From NCBI GenBank assembly GCA_047967505.1, contig CM106539.1: DNA of 64,000 nucleotides, one strand, 5' to 3'. Origin of the DNA: Dipteris shenzhenensis. Taxonomy: Eukaryota > Polypodiophyta > Polypodiopsida > Gleicheniales. Positions within the stretch are counted from its first letter, which is position 1, and each line of letters begins with the position of its first letter. The position numbers and the translations under genes were made by a program. Below, piece by piece: positions 10,614-20,423 of the stretch. The notes beneath the pieces are model-generated. The model was not told where the DNA came from. It saw only the letters and a program-made list of their open reading frames with translations, and did no database searches.

Positions 10614-12070
10614 ATGGCACCGAAGCGTGTCCCTCGTGATATATCACATGACACTGATGAGGCTGCTCAGTATGAGCAAATGCCTACCACAGTGGTTGCA
10701 TCCACTAGTGGTGCAGAGGTTCCTTGCACTCAGCCTCTCTCTCCTACATCTCGGGAAGTGCAGGCAGCGCAAACGTAGTTTCTGGATGCCCTTTCCTCTA
10801 TGCTCCAGGGTGCTTTCCGCCAGATAAGACAAGAGTGCATCAGATGGCAGCGGCTTCTATGCAGCAAGGGGTTGGTGGTGGGCAACAAGCTACTTTTGAT
10901 GACATGTTGGCAGATTCTTTGTGTTCATACAGGGCCCTACCTGAGGCCATCAAACTTGAGATGCCCTTCTCCGATTATGTGAATCTCAAGCGTGATGATG
11001 CCCGCACTTCTGGAGGTTACACACACAAGAATTATGCAGCCAAGGATATCAAGGACAAACTCACAGTGCATAAGTTTAAAGGGGACACGCGCACTCCCGA
11101 TGAGTTGGAGGAGAGTTGGAGGAGTGGCTCACGAAGCTAGAAGACTATTTTCGCTTCTACCCCAAGTCTGAGGAGGAGCGCATCATTTTTGCAAGTATGC
11201 ATATGCAGGACTATGCCTACACATGGTGGTGATACATGAGGGATTCGCCTCAGAGACCAACCACTTGGAGGGGTTTCAAAGAATTGATGGTCACAGACCG
11301 GTACGATCCAAGAGTACTTGCAACGCTTTTGGAGGCTTTCCCTATTTGTGTAGGACGTATCTGAAAAGGGAAAGCTGTTGCGTTTCATCCATGGGTTAAA
11401 TTCTTCTCTCGCTGCATATGTGAAGGCACACAACCCTCAAACAATTGAGAGGACAGCTCAGCTTGCAGAAGTATTCAAGCCTAAATATGTTGGCAAGCAT
11501 AGAAATGCCATGGGCAGCTTGCATGCTACGGGGTATGACACTGAGTCAAAGCCTAAGTTTGCTGAGTGGACTGACAACAAATCTGCAGCAGCACCATTTC
11601 CTCGCTTTCCTACTATCTCGGGTAGTAAGATGCCATATGCCAGGCCTTACACCTAGGTATCCTGATGCCAAGCCTAGAGGCAAGCCTACTGCTGGAAATG
11701 AGCAGGCTGAGATAAAACAGCATACACGGGCAATTATGGACAGCAGAAAGAAGGCCAACTTATGTTTTAAATGTGGCGAGAAATGGACTCCTAAGCACAG
11801 GAATGTGTGCAAGATGCGCAACAGTGGTACTGCCAAGCTCAGCATGATCATTGACCTCTCAGATGACGAGGAATTGTTTGATGCCCCAGGTTCTTTGGAT
11901 ACGTCTCAGGATGAGATGGCAAATACACATGATGTAGATGAGGCTCCTGACGCTGGAGCCACGAAGGGCACTAACTTTCCTTTTGATCCTGGTGGTGCTA
12001 CTGCGCATGACACTCTGCCCACTGGTGGCATGAGAGGCTGTAGGCCAACACTCTTTTGTGTGGAGCATTA
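10614..12070 (+). pseudogene. Outer chromovirus gag
   Basis: This is a capsid polyprotein remnant. The ATG at 10614 sits in a strong plant context (ACCATGGCA). The first frame ends at a stop at 10776-10778, and the rest is spread over the other frames. The gag core is readable around 11020-11300 (KDKLTVHKFKGDTRTPDELEE, cut here, then a WLTKLEDYFRFYPKSEEERI region in a shifted frame). A knuckle-like block LCFKCGEKWTPKHRNVC lies near 11760-11815. An acidic region (LSDDEE) follows, as in many chromovirus gag-protease junctions. At least three frame breaks are visible. Confidence 0.8.
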
Positions 12071-12119
12071 GGATGCGATATCTTTTTATGCACGTGAAGA
12101 TGCAGGTGGTAATGCTCCA

Positions 12120-12584
12120 GTGAACGAGGATGAGGTTTATTGGGATGCCCAACCAACACTTTATACTATTTCCATGCATAACCTGATGGGTGCCAAAAGT
12201 GCTGATACTATCGAATTAACAGGGATGATTAATGGCAGGATTGTACATGTGTTGGTGGATAGCGGTAGCACCCACAGTTTTGTTAACTGCAAGACCTTAC
12301 AGAGGGTTGGACTGATTGCTACTGAGGTAGACCATGGGCTGAGAGTAGAAGTGGCCAATGGACAGCATATGATCAGTAGATCTTGTTGCCAAGATGCAAG
12401 GATTAAGTTCTCTGATGACTATACTTTTGTAGGTGATCTCTTGGCACTTGACATGGGCCCAATAGATGTTGTCCTGGGCTGTGATTGGTTGCAATCATTG
12501 GGCATAATCAGCATGGATTTCAATGCCTTAACACTCAGCTTTGTCCACACGATCAGTTACATTGCATGGTATTGCAGCTCCTAA
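12120..12584 (+). pseudogene. Outer chromovirus aspartic protease
   Basis: This is a retropepsin domain in one frame. VHVLVDSGSTHSFVN keeps the active-site D-S-G (near 12255-12270), and the second half ends with GPIDVVLGCDWLQSLG, as is typical before the Ty3 RT. The domain itself is uninterrupted and begins with a plausible linker, but it is separated from gag and RT by stops and frame changes. Confidence 0.88.
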
Positions 12585-12759
12585 ATTGCAGGTCATTTCA
12601 GCAAGGCAATTGGCCAGAGAGCTCAAGAGGGGCAGCGACATATATGCATTAAATGTGTCAGTCACTAAAGAGGGTGGCACTCCCTGTGTTGATGATTGTG
12701 ATATGCAGAAATTGCTCTCAGAGTTGCAGATGTGTTTGCTGATTTGCCATCACAGTTGC

Positions 12760-14035
12760 CTCTGAGAAGAGATGTAGATCATGCCATAGTCCTGGAACCT
12801 GGCAGTAAGCCAATCAATAAGGCCCCATACCGACTCTCTAAGGTAGAACGGGAAGAAGTGGCAACTCAACTGAGGGACTTACTTTAGAAGAGTTTCATCA
12901 CTCATAGCACTTCTCCTTTTGCATCCCCTGTGCTCCTGGTGAAAAAGAATGATGGTTCTTACCGTATGTGCATTGACTACAAAGACTTGAATAAGGTCAC
13001 CATCAAAAACAGGTTTCCAATCCCCAGGATAGATGACCTGTTGGATGAACTCAAGGGTGCTCAGTTTTTCACTAAGATTTACTTGAGGTCCGGCTATTAT
13101 CACATTAGAATGAAAGCTGGGGATGAGCACAAAACAGCCTTTCGCACAAAGAGGGGACTGTATGAGTTCAAGGTGATGCCTTTTGGATTGACCAATGCAC
13201 CAGCTACCTTCCAGGCACTCATGAACAAGATTTTGCAGCCTCTCCTTTTCAAATATGCACTGGTATTTTTTGATGACATCCTCATTTACAACAAGGATAA
13301 GCAGGAGCACATCAGACATGTCAAGCAAGTGCTGGAAATTTTGAGGTTGCATCAACTTTATGCTAAAGCCAGCAAATGCACTTTTATGGTACAAGAGGTT
13401 GAGTATCTTGGTCATGTTGTGAGCAAGGATGGCATTTGAGTGGATCCTGCAAAGGTGAAATGCATTGAGGTTGGCCGCAGCCACGCAACCCTACTTAGTT
13501 GAGGGGATTTCTAGGTCTTGCTTCCTTCTACAGGCACTTTATTCGCAAGTTTACCAAGAGGGCAGCCCCTCTGACAGACCTTTTGAAGAAGGATGCTTTT
13601 ATGTGGTCTACAGATGCACAGCGCAGCTTTGAAGACCTGAAATTCGCTCTCACTCATGCTCCTATGTTGGTATGCCTTGATTTTTCACGTACTCTCATTG
13701 TGGAGGCAGATGCCAGTGGCAAATGATTAGGGGCTGTGCTAAGACAGGAACACGGGGTAATTGCTTTTGAAAGCAGGAAATTGGATGCCGAGGAACTAGA
13801 TTATCATGTGTATGATCAGGAAATGTTGGCTATCCTCCATGCTTTCGAAAAATGGCACCACTACCTGTATGGTAGCAAATCATTAAGACATATCATAGGA
13901 CACTCAGGTATTTCCTTACGCAGCCCAACTTGTCAATGAAGCAGAAGAGGTGGTTGGCTAAGGTTCAGTCTTATGATTTCAACATCGAGTACATGAAAGG
14001 GAAAGAAAACATGGTTGCAGATGCCTTATCCTGTG
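12760..14035 (+). pseudogene. Outer chromovirus reverse transcriptase-RNase H
   Basis: RT and RNase H are in pieces. The RT fingers and palm ([37 protein letters not shown]) and the catalytic block [12 protein letters not shown] are in one frame from 12903 to 13437, with FFDD at 13266-13277. A stop at 13437-13439 and a shift lead to the connection block (FLGLASFYRHFIRKFTKRAA, at about 13505-13565) and RNase H (VEADASGK, then a TGA, then AVLRQEHGVIAFESRKLDAE). The tail NIEYMKGKENMVADALS ends near 14030. All key residues are readable, but no continuous ORF remains. Confidence 0.9.
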
Positions 14036-14039
14036 GGCT

Positions 14040-15240
14040 TGCAGTTTGTCTGCCATTTCTACCATCTACCAGGAGTGAATTCATGGTATTCAGGAAGAAT
14101 GCATGCAGGATTCTAAGGCAGCTTCCATATTTGTGGAGTTACAGAGGCCATCGAGCTAGGGGCATGCTGAATTTAAGCTGCATAATGGGCTGTTGTGGTG
14201 CAAGGACAGAATTTATTCAGTGCCAGATTCAAAGTACGACCTGCTGGTTTTACAAGAAATGCAATCATCTCCTATGGCAGGACATGCGGGTATTACTAAG
14301 ACATATGAAAAGGTCAAACAGAGCTTTATCTGGGATGGCTTGTGGCGGGATGTAGTTAAATTTGTCAGTGAATGTTTGCCCTACCAGAAAAATAAACTTC
14401 CTGAACTTCTGCTGGCAAGCTCGACGGCTTGACTCCATCTGCACTAATCTGAGCATTGGGGTAAAGAGTTAAAATATCATTTCTCTTCCACTTCCTCTCC
14501 AAGAATTGTTCTTGGTAGCCGCCTCTAAGAACGTGTATAACCTTTTCAATCAATCTTTCATCAATCTTGATCTTTTCACCCTTGCAGATGATGAATCCAT
14601 CCTTCACATCTACGGACTCTATCATCTTGGTGAAGTTTATCATCACAGGGTTGCCTTCCACAGAGCGGGGATGGGATAGAATTTTTGTGGTGGTTGACAG
14701 AATGACAAAGCAGGCCCATTTAAGACCCGTTATTCAGCATCACAGGTTGCTTGGCAGCTCATTGAGCATGTTTTTAAGCATCATGGTTTCCCTTGGGAGA
14801 TTGTCATTGACAGAGATGCAAAATTTATGGGTCACTTTTGGCAGGAATTATTTACAGCAGTGGGTACGTCTCTTACACCTAGCACTGCTTACCACCCTGA
14901 GACGGATGGATAGTCAGAAAGGGTGAACAAATGGCTAGAGGAGTATTTGAGGCTTTTTTGTCATGATGCACAGAAGTCTTGGGATAAGTGGTTGGCACTT
15001 GCTGAATTTTGTTACAACAGTACAAAGCACATTTCTATTGGCATGAGCCCTTTCTAGGCTATGTATGGATGCATTGTGGGTATGCCATCTTTAGTTGCAG
15101 ACATGGCTGTGAAAAATCAGCAAGCAAGAAATGACTTGGAGAGTATGGATGCCCTTCTGCAATTGGCTAAAAAGAATATGCAGGATGCCCAAGCCAAGTA
15201 GAAGAAGTATGCCGATGAACACAGGAGGTATCTGTCTTTT
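14040..15240 (+). pseudogene. Outer chromovirus integrase, with foreign insert
   Basis: The zinc-binding block is at about 14260-14400 (PMAGHAGITKTYEKVKQSF, then a CLPYQ degenerate version of C-X2-C, where the second cysteine is lost). The core resumes at about 14648 (GLPSTERGWDRIFVVVDRMT) and continues in other frames with the second aspartate region (DRDAKFMGHFW near 14812) and the ETDG block near 14902, where the next codon is a stop. Some 235 bp between 14413 and 14647 do not fit integrase, and about 30 expected residues are missing there. Confidence 0.85.
14413..14647 (-). other. Foreign segment inside integrase
   Basis: This segment breaks the integrase between the zinc-binding and catalytic parts. 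On the minus strand it is open (within 14365-14661) and reads with blocks such as FIICKGEKIKIDERLIEKV and FLERKWKRNDILTLYP. This has the style of an uncharacterised plant transposon-associated protein, but I cannot name the family. No target duplication is visible, so replacement during repair or template switching during reverse transcription is more likely than a transposon insertion. Confidence 0.5.
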
Positions 15241-15249
15241 GAAGTAGGG

Positions 15250-15661
15250 GATTATGTGCACTTACGCCTCCATAAGAACCGTTATGCCTCGCTGAAAGGT
15301 AACACCAACATGAAGCTTGCTCACGGGTATTACGGTCCCTACAGGATCATCCGCAAAGTTGGCGAGGTGGCGTATGAGTTGGAGCTACCCAGGACCTCCA
15401 AGATTCATAATGTTTTCCATGTGTCCTTGCTGAAGCCACATGTCGGACAGCATGTCCAAGTCCTTCTTGAGCTACCACCTATGGATGAGGAGGACCACAT
15501 ACTCTTATGTTCCGGAGCGCATCATGGGTTTCAAGGATCACGTACTCTGAAACAAAGTCTACACCGAGTATCTTATCAAATGGCAGGGACTCCCTAAGGA
15601 TGAGAACTCATGGCAGCCAGAGAGCATTGTCCAGGACAACCCCTATCTCCTACCGGGCTGA
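15250..15661 (+). pseudogene. Outer chromovirus integrase tail and chromodomain
   Basis: The integrase C-terminal block (KLAHGYYGPYRIIRKVGEVA, then NVFHVSLLKPHVG) is followed by a chromodomain. In the frame near 15505-15660 one reads PERIMGFKDHVL, a stop, KVYTEYLIKWQGLPKDENSW and VQDNPYLLPG. The aromatic and W-E/W-Q positions expected of a chromodomain are visible. The stop codon makes it inactive. Its presence places the element among chromoviruses like the inner one, but the two are clearly different lineages by sequence. Confidence 0.85.
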
Positions 15662-15740
15662 CTATTATTTGCTGTTTGCTGCACCTATTTACAGCCCGCA
15701 TATGAAATTTTGAGGGCAAAATTCTATGGGAAGGGATGGC

Positions 15741-16040
15741 TGTAATGAAGGGGAAAAAGAGGCCAAGTTAGAGGCCTTTAGGTGGAAAATGTGGGGGGAC
15801 TATATAAGTCTCCATCCACCCCCTACTATGTACTTTTGATGTGACATCTAATCTTATCTACTCTCCCTTCCTCCTTCCTACCTATGCTCACTCACACTCT
15901 CTCTCTCTCTTCCCTACTCCCTCTCAATCTCTCCCTCTCTTTCCTACCTCATTCTCTCTCTCCTACCCCTTCTCCTCCCTTCTTCCCCTATCTCTCTCTC
16001 CTTCTGCTAGTCTATCCCGCTTTTCCAAATCTGTCCCTAC
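15741..16040 (+). repeat. Outer chromovirus 3' LTR, left piece
   Basis: These 300 bp match the 5' LTR with roughly seven substitutions and two small indels. LINE-B enters after GTCCCTAC (16033-16040). The last 13 bp of the LTR reappear at 19595-19607. Confidence 0.93.
15801..15808 (+). promoter_or_regulatory. TATA box in the outer LTR
   Basis: TATATAAG lies in the 3' LTR about 60 bp from its start. The 5' copy reads TTATAAG at the same place (9361). It is the likely core promoter of the element. Confidence 0.65.
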
Positions 16041-16740
16041 AGGGCTGCTCCTCCCCGCTCCCTTGCTGCCCCTCTCCTTCAGCCCCTCCCTCAGCCCCCT
16101 CCCTCGCCCTCAGCCCCTCCCCCTCCCCCTCCCCCTCCCTCAGCCTCTCCCTTCCTCCCCCTCCTCTCCCTCTCAGCCCCCCCCTCCCCTTTCAGCCCAC
16201 TCCCCCTTCCCTGCTCCCCCGCTCCCCTCACCCCCACCTCTACCCTCCCCCCCACCTCTACCCTCCCCCTACCCTTCCCCCGCCTCTACCCTTCCCCCCG
16301 CCTCTACCCTCCCCCTCCGCCTCTACTCTTCCCCCTGCTTCTACACCCCTCTCCTCTACCCTTCCCCCGCCTCTACCCTTCTCCCCGCCTCTAGACGCCT
16401 CTCCCCCTACCCTTCCCCCGCCTCTACTCTTCCCCCTGCCTCTACACCCCTCCCCTCTACCCGCTCCCTACCCCCGCCTCTCCCCCCCGCCTCTACCTCC
16501 CTCTCCTCTACCCCCTTCTATCCTCTCCCGCTCAGCTGCCCCCTCCCCTCTCAGCCTGCTCCCCCTTCCTTGCTCCCCCACTCCCTCCCCTCGCTCCTAC
16601 CTCAACCCTCCCTTTACCCCGCTCCCTACCCCCCGCATTCTTTTTCCTTCTTCTTGTCTCCCCCCTCTTCCTTCTCCCGCAACGTTTTTGGGAGCGGCCG
16701 GAGCCTCAAAAGTGTCCGAGTCGGCCTCCTCACCTCGATT
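16041..16740 (+). repeat. LINE-B 5' UTR, C-rich tandem repeats
   Basis: Almost pure pyrimidine on the plus strand, with short repeats of the type CCTCTACCCTTCCCC between about 16245 and 16520. All frames are open through it, giving long proline/serine ORFs that are not genes. The matching regions in LINE-A and LINE-D are also C-rich but have different repeat units. Confidence 0.8.
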
Positions 16741-16744
16741 GGTG

Positions 16745-17118
16745 ATGGATATTCCGTCAACCAATCCTACTCCACCTCCACCGGCCGCGAAAACTATTAC
16801 TTTTTCTGAAGACGAGTTCCAGCAGCTCAAGAAGGACGTAGAGATTGAATGCTCTACCACGTTGCTCGCACGCATCTTCGGGTCTCACCCTTCCAGATCC
16901 CAAGCCAGAGACTGGATGCTTGCGGCTCTCCTCCCAGACCTCACTCCACGATTGTTAGATATTCGTCTTCTGGCACGAGGTTTTTTCCAGTGTTTTTGAC
17001 ACTCCAGAGGTTGCGAGCACAATGCTCAAAGTTGAGTTTTTACACCTGCGACACAGGAATATCTTCTTTGACACCTTTGATATTGGTTTCGACCTGGTGG
17101 AGGCAGATTTCAGATTTC
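16745..17118 (+). pseudogene. LINE-B ORF1, truncated
   Basis: ORF1 starts at ATG 16745 (MDIPSTNPT). It continues with IFGSHPSRSQARDWMLAALL, matching the LINE-D ORF1 core, shifts frame near 16985, and goes on with DTPEVASTMLKVEF and the FDLVEADFRFP block. At about 17119 it joins RT sequence directly. The knuckle, the proline-rich part and the ORF1 C-terminus are deleted. Confidence 0.85.
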
Positions 17119-19376
17119 CAGATCAGTCTATCAGGGATGCCCCCTTGCTCCTTTTCTTTTTTTGTTCGTGGCTAAAGCTATGAGTATCTATGTTAGATCT
17201 CAAGCTGACATCTTCGGGCTGAGACTTCCCATCAGAAGGGAAGAAGAGCTACTTGACAGTGAGTTGGCAGATGACACAGTAGTTTACTTGGATGCCACAC
17301 CACAGACGCTCACTTCTTTTGGGACAGCATTGGATTTATTTTGCTTAACGGCGGGGGCGCATATAAATTGGCATAAATCCAATGGCTTTTGGATCAGTGA
17401 TGAGGACAATCCAGTTTGGGGGCTTGACATAGGATTCACTTGGGTTCAGAGGGGTGTGCCTGTCAGGTATTTGGGTTGACACGTCGCCTTGGATATTTCT
17501 TCCACGCAGCAGTTTGCTCCCATGTTGGAGAGCATTAGGAGGAAGCTCCTTTTTTGGAGCTCAGCCAAGCTAGATCTTGCCTCTAGAGTTGTGGTGGCCA
17601 ACCAAGTCCTCTTGGCCACGGCCTGGTTTGTTGGTTCATGTTGGTGCCGTTCTAGGGACTGCATCACTCAGCTCAGGAGACCGATCAAAAATTTCCTTTG
17701 GAGTGGGCTTAATGGCACAGCAGATGCGTTAGCCAGGGTGGCTTGGGAGACCCTCATCCTCCCTACACAGGAAGGGGGGTCTCAATATCATTGATCCAAA
17801 TTTACAATGCAGAGCTTTACTCTGCAAGATGGTGGTGCGGGGACATTTGCCAAGGCAGGAGCCGTGGAAGGCATTTCTGATTAGCAGCATACAGATGTGC
17901 ACACCTTCTTCAGGAGGAGACTGGATGAGCAGTATTAGGTGGATTTTCACCACAGCACACCTCAGATCACCTTTGTCCCCTCTCATGGTTGCCATACTAA
18001 AAGCATGGGCCAGTTTTAGGAGCACTCTTTGGAGGATTCCTCCTTCCTCTTGTGAAGAGATTGATAGGCAACCCATCATGTGGAATGACAGTATATTGGA
18101 TGATCATGGCAGACCACTTGGTGCCTCACTCTACATGCAGTGGTCCAAGTGGGAGAGGGGACCCGCATCATCTTTGGAGTCATGGAAAGCTTTCCGCAAG
18201 CTTCCAGAGGAGACCAAATCTCAATTGACAGGACATCTCAGAGGGAGTGTAGGGAGGATCTTGTAGATTGAGGCAGCTCTTCTAGCGGATTGGGTAGACA
18301 CAGATGATATGCCACTCACTTGCTTCACTTGGGCAGGTACTTTTACGAGAGGCAGTGTTCCTCTTCAGGTTTTGGCCTTTCGAGATGCACATGAGGATGC
18401 TTTAGTCTTTAGTGTGCATGATGGTGGCGGATTGCTCAGGTCCACAGAGGACATCTTGCTTGAGTCTGCTTTTCAGCCTATCAGGGTTGTAGGTCATTTG
18501 GTGCAGGGATCAGATTCAGAGTGGTTCCTCAACCCAGACCCCCAGCTACTCTCCACCCGATCTTGGAGGCTTTGGCTCTACGGGGGAGTTCCCATTAGGT
18601 ATTTGTAGTGGGACCCTAGAGAGTGGGAGTGAATTGACACAGGGCATCAAGAGAAGAGCATCCACTTCTTTTGTTACACGGTCAGTAATGCTAGGAGATT
18701 CCAGCTCAGTAGTAGAGGTTGGAGACCTTCTAGAGTTCCTCGTTGGGAGACATTTGATATCACTGCGGATTTGCAGAGGTGCTTCTGGAAGAGACTCTGA
18801 AAATCCCACAGGAATAGAAAGATCACGCTCTTCTTTTGGCTTTCTATCCATGGTGGGATTGCAGTGAACCTTTGGAGATCCAGGTTCGGAGCTGACCCTA
18901 CTTGCCCTTGTTGCCTCTCTGCTTTGGAGACTTTTCAGCATTGCTTATGGAATTGCAGACAGGTGAGGATGATTTGGATGGGGGTAGCTAGGATTTTCAG
19001 TCACTTTGCCCACTCCCCTTTCATTATGACATGGGGCTTAGTGGCTTCGCTTTCTCTTACAGGGCCTCAGGTATTCTATGAGAGACTTGACTCCTCTTTG
19101 GCCATCTCGATTCGACGTCATCAGGTTGAGTCCTATTCGTTGGATGTGATACCACACCTTCCTTTTATAGATGTACTAGCCTCTGTAGATACCTCTTGGG
19201 AGATTCTAACGAGCATAGCATCCTGGCATATCTGGAGAGCCAGATGCACAGAGGCATTGGAGGGAACTCAGGTTCATCCCTCGCACAGATTGGCTAGACA
19301 CTGTACATACCTTGATGGCCGTATGGACGAGTATGCAGGGAGACTCCCGTGCAGCCTCGGCTAGGAGGGCTTCTTT
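17119..19376 (+). pseudogene. LINE-B ORF2, C-terminal half of RT and zinc-finger region
   Basis: This starts within RT at RSVYQGCPLAPFLF, then LADD at 17264-17275, where the usual tyrosine of YADD is leucine. It continues through RKLLFWSSAKLDLASRVVV, IKNFLWSGLNG and the C-terminal C-X2-C / H-X4-C zinc-finger-like region (CPCCLSALETFQHCLWNC at about 18900-18955). At least six frame breaks are present. It lacks the endonuclease and the first half of RT, so it cannot encode a mobile machinery. Confidence 0.88.
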
Positions 19377-19594
19377 CTTTAGGGAACGAAAGGATTCTCC
19401 TTTCTTCTCTAACACTCCTACAGGGTTGAGGTGGCACTTTCAGCCTCAGCCTTGGTTGTTTTCCACCTCACTTTGAGGGGGTTTATTTATCCTCATGATT
19501 TCATGATGTATTCCGCTTAGAGCTTGCTCTCGCGAGTTTTTTCTCTTACTTAATAGAAGTCTATTTCTTGGGAAAAAAAAAAAAAAGTCCCTAC

Positions 19595-19607
19595 CCCCTT
19601 TTCTACA
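19595..19607 (+). repeat. Outer chromovirus 3' LTR, right end
   Basis: The 13-bp remainder of the LTR (ending TTTTCTACA) follows the LINE-B duplicate and precedes the CCAAG target duplicate at 19608-19612. Confidence 0.9.
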
Positions 19608-19612
19608 CCAAG

Positions 19613-20097
19613 GGTCACCACCAAGGTTTTGTTTCGTCTTAACAAGCACAAATGCTCCTACTGCAGGGAGGAAGAAGAAAAAGGAAGGGTGACGAAGAAG
19701 AGCGTCAGAGGGGGAGCGGAGACCAGGCGGGGTGAAGGAGGGGGCAAGGATAGAAAGGAAAGAAGTGGAAGAAGGAGGGTAAGGAGGACGGAAGGCGGAA
19801 GAGGAAGGGGGGTGAGAAGGTAAGGAGGGAGAGGAGGGAAGGAGAGGGCAAGAGGCGGGAGAGGGGAGCTGGCGGGGGAGAGGAGGAGGTCACGAGAGGC
19901 GGAAGAGGCGGAGCTGGAGGCGGCGCTGGCAGAGGCGACGGGAGGCAGTGGTGACCGGAGGCATAGGTGACGGGAGCGGGCGGGGTTGGCGGGGACGCAG
20001 CGAGCGAAGGGGGAGGCAGCAGAGGCGGAGTGCGGCGGGGAGCGCGAGGGAATGCAGAGGGGGAGCAGAAGGGGCGGACAGCAGGGCGAGGCCTCAA
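19613..20097 (-). mobile_element. LINE-A, 5' part (C-rich leader on the minus strand)
   Basis: Beyond the outer chromovirus, LINE-A resumes. On the minus strand this is a C/T-rich leader, read on the plus strand as GGAG/GAGG-rich DNA at 19660-20090, comparable to the leaders of LINE-B and LINE-D. The 5' end is put near 20097, where base composition changes abruptly. The start of ORF1 is expected close to 19613-19660 but is not clear. Confidence 0.7.
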
Positions 20098-20423
20098 ATA
20101 TCAGTGTTATATCATTTGTTGCCCAATTGTTACTTTGTTTAGCATTGTTAGTTTGTTGGTTTGTTAAACTACTTAGTTTATCCACTTAGTGCTTTGTCAT
20201 TGTTAGTTCATCTAATCTTTAGTTAAGATATTTGTTGGTTACTTAATCCCCTTAGAAGTTAGTATCATGGTGTTTGTCTGTCACACTAGTCCATCAGTCC
20301 AAACTAGTCAATCCATTAGCATCTAGTTTTGTCCTTGGTCTCCCTTTTTGTTAACTTCATTACTTCATTAATCCCCATCATTAGCATGCATGCACACACA
20401 TGCAATGTGCTCACATGATTTGA
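20098..20423. other. Non-coding, unassigned flank
   Basis: AT-rich DNA with many TTAGTTTGTT-like motifs. I see no ORF or known element. It may be the original flank of LINE-A. Confidence 0.5.

Larger units (their letters stand above)
16041..19586 (+). mobile_element. LINE-B, internally deleted LINE in the outer 3' LTR
   Basis: This is a 3.5-kb L1-type LINE between two copies of GTCCCTAC (16033-16040 and 19587-19594), ending in a run of 14 A (19573-19586). It has a C-rich 5' region, the first part of ORF1, and then the second half of ORF2 from the RT QGCPLAP block to the end. Compared with LINE-D, about 3.7 kb is missing between ORF1 and RT. The 8-bp duplication and A-tail show normal target-primed insertion. 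Confidence 0.93.
2975..19607 (+). mobile_element. Outer Ty3 chromovirus, interrupted twice
   Basis: This is an LTR retrotransposon with LTRs of about 312 bp that begin TGTAATGAAG and end TTTTCTACA. It is flanked by a perfect 5-bp target duplication CCAAG at 2970-2974 and 19608-19612. Removing the inner chromovirus from its 5' LTR and LINE-B from its 3' LTR restores two LTRs that are about 97-98% alike by eye. The internal part (9611-15740) contains gag, protease, RT, RNase H, integrase and a C-terminal chromodomain in the pol order of Ty3 elements. The coding region is broken by many stops and shifts. It inserted into ORF1 of LINE-A. Confidence 0.93.

Noticed and set aside
10558-10827. Hammerhead ribozyme near CTGATGAGG in the gag leader
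   Set aside because: The required CGAAA core and pairing stems are not present.
15841-16999. Two long overlapping open frames (322 and 371 residues) rich in proline and serine
   Set aside because: They run through the LTR and the C-rich LINE-B leader, have no domain and are open only because of composition. Only the end from 16745 is ORF1.
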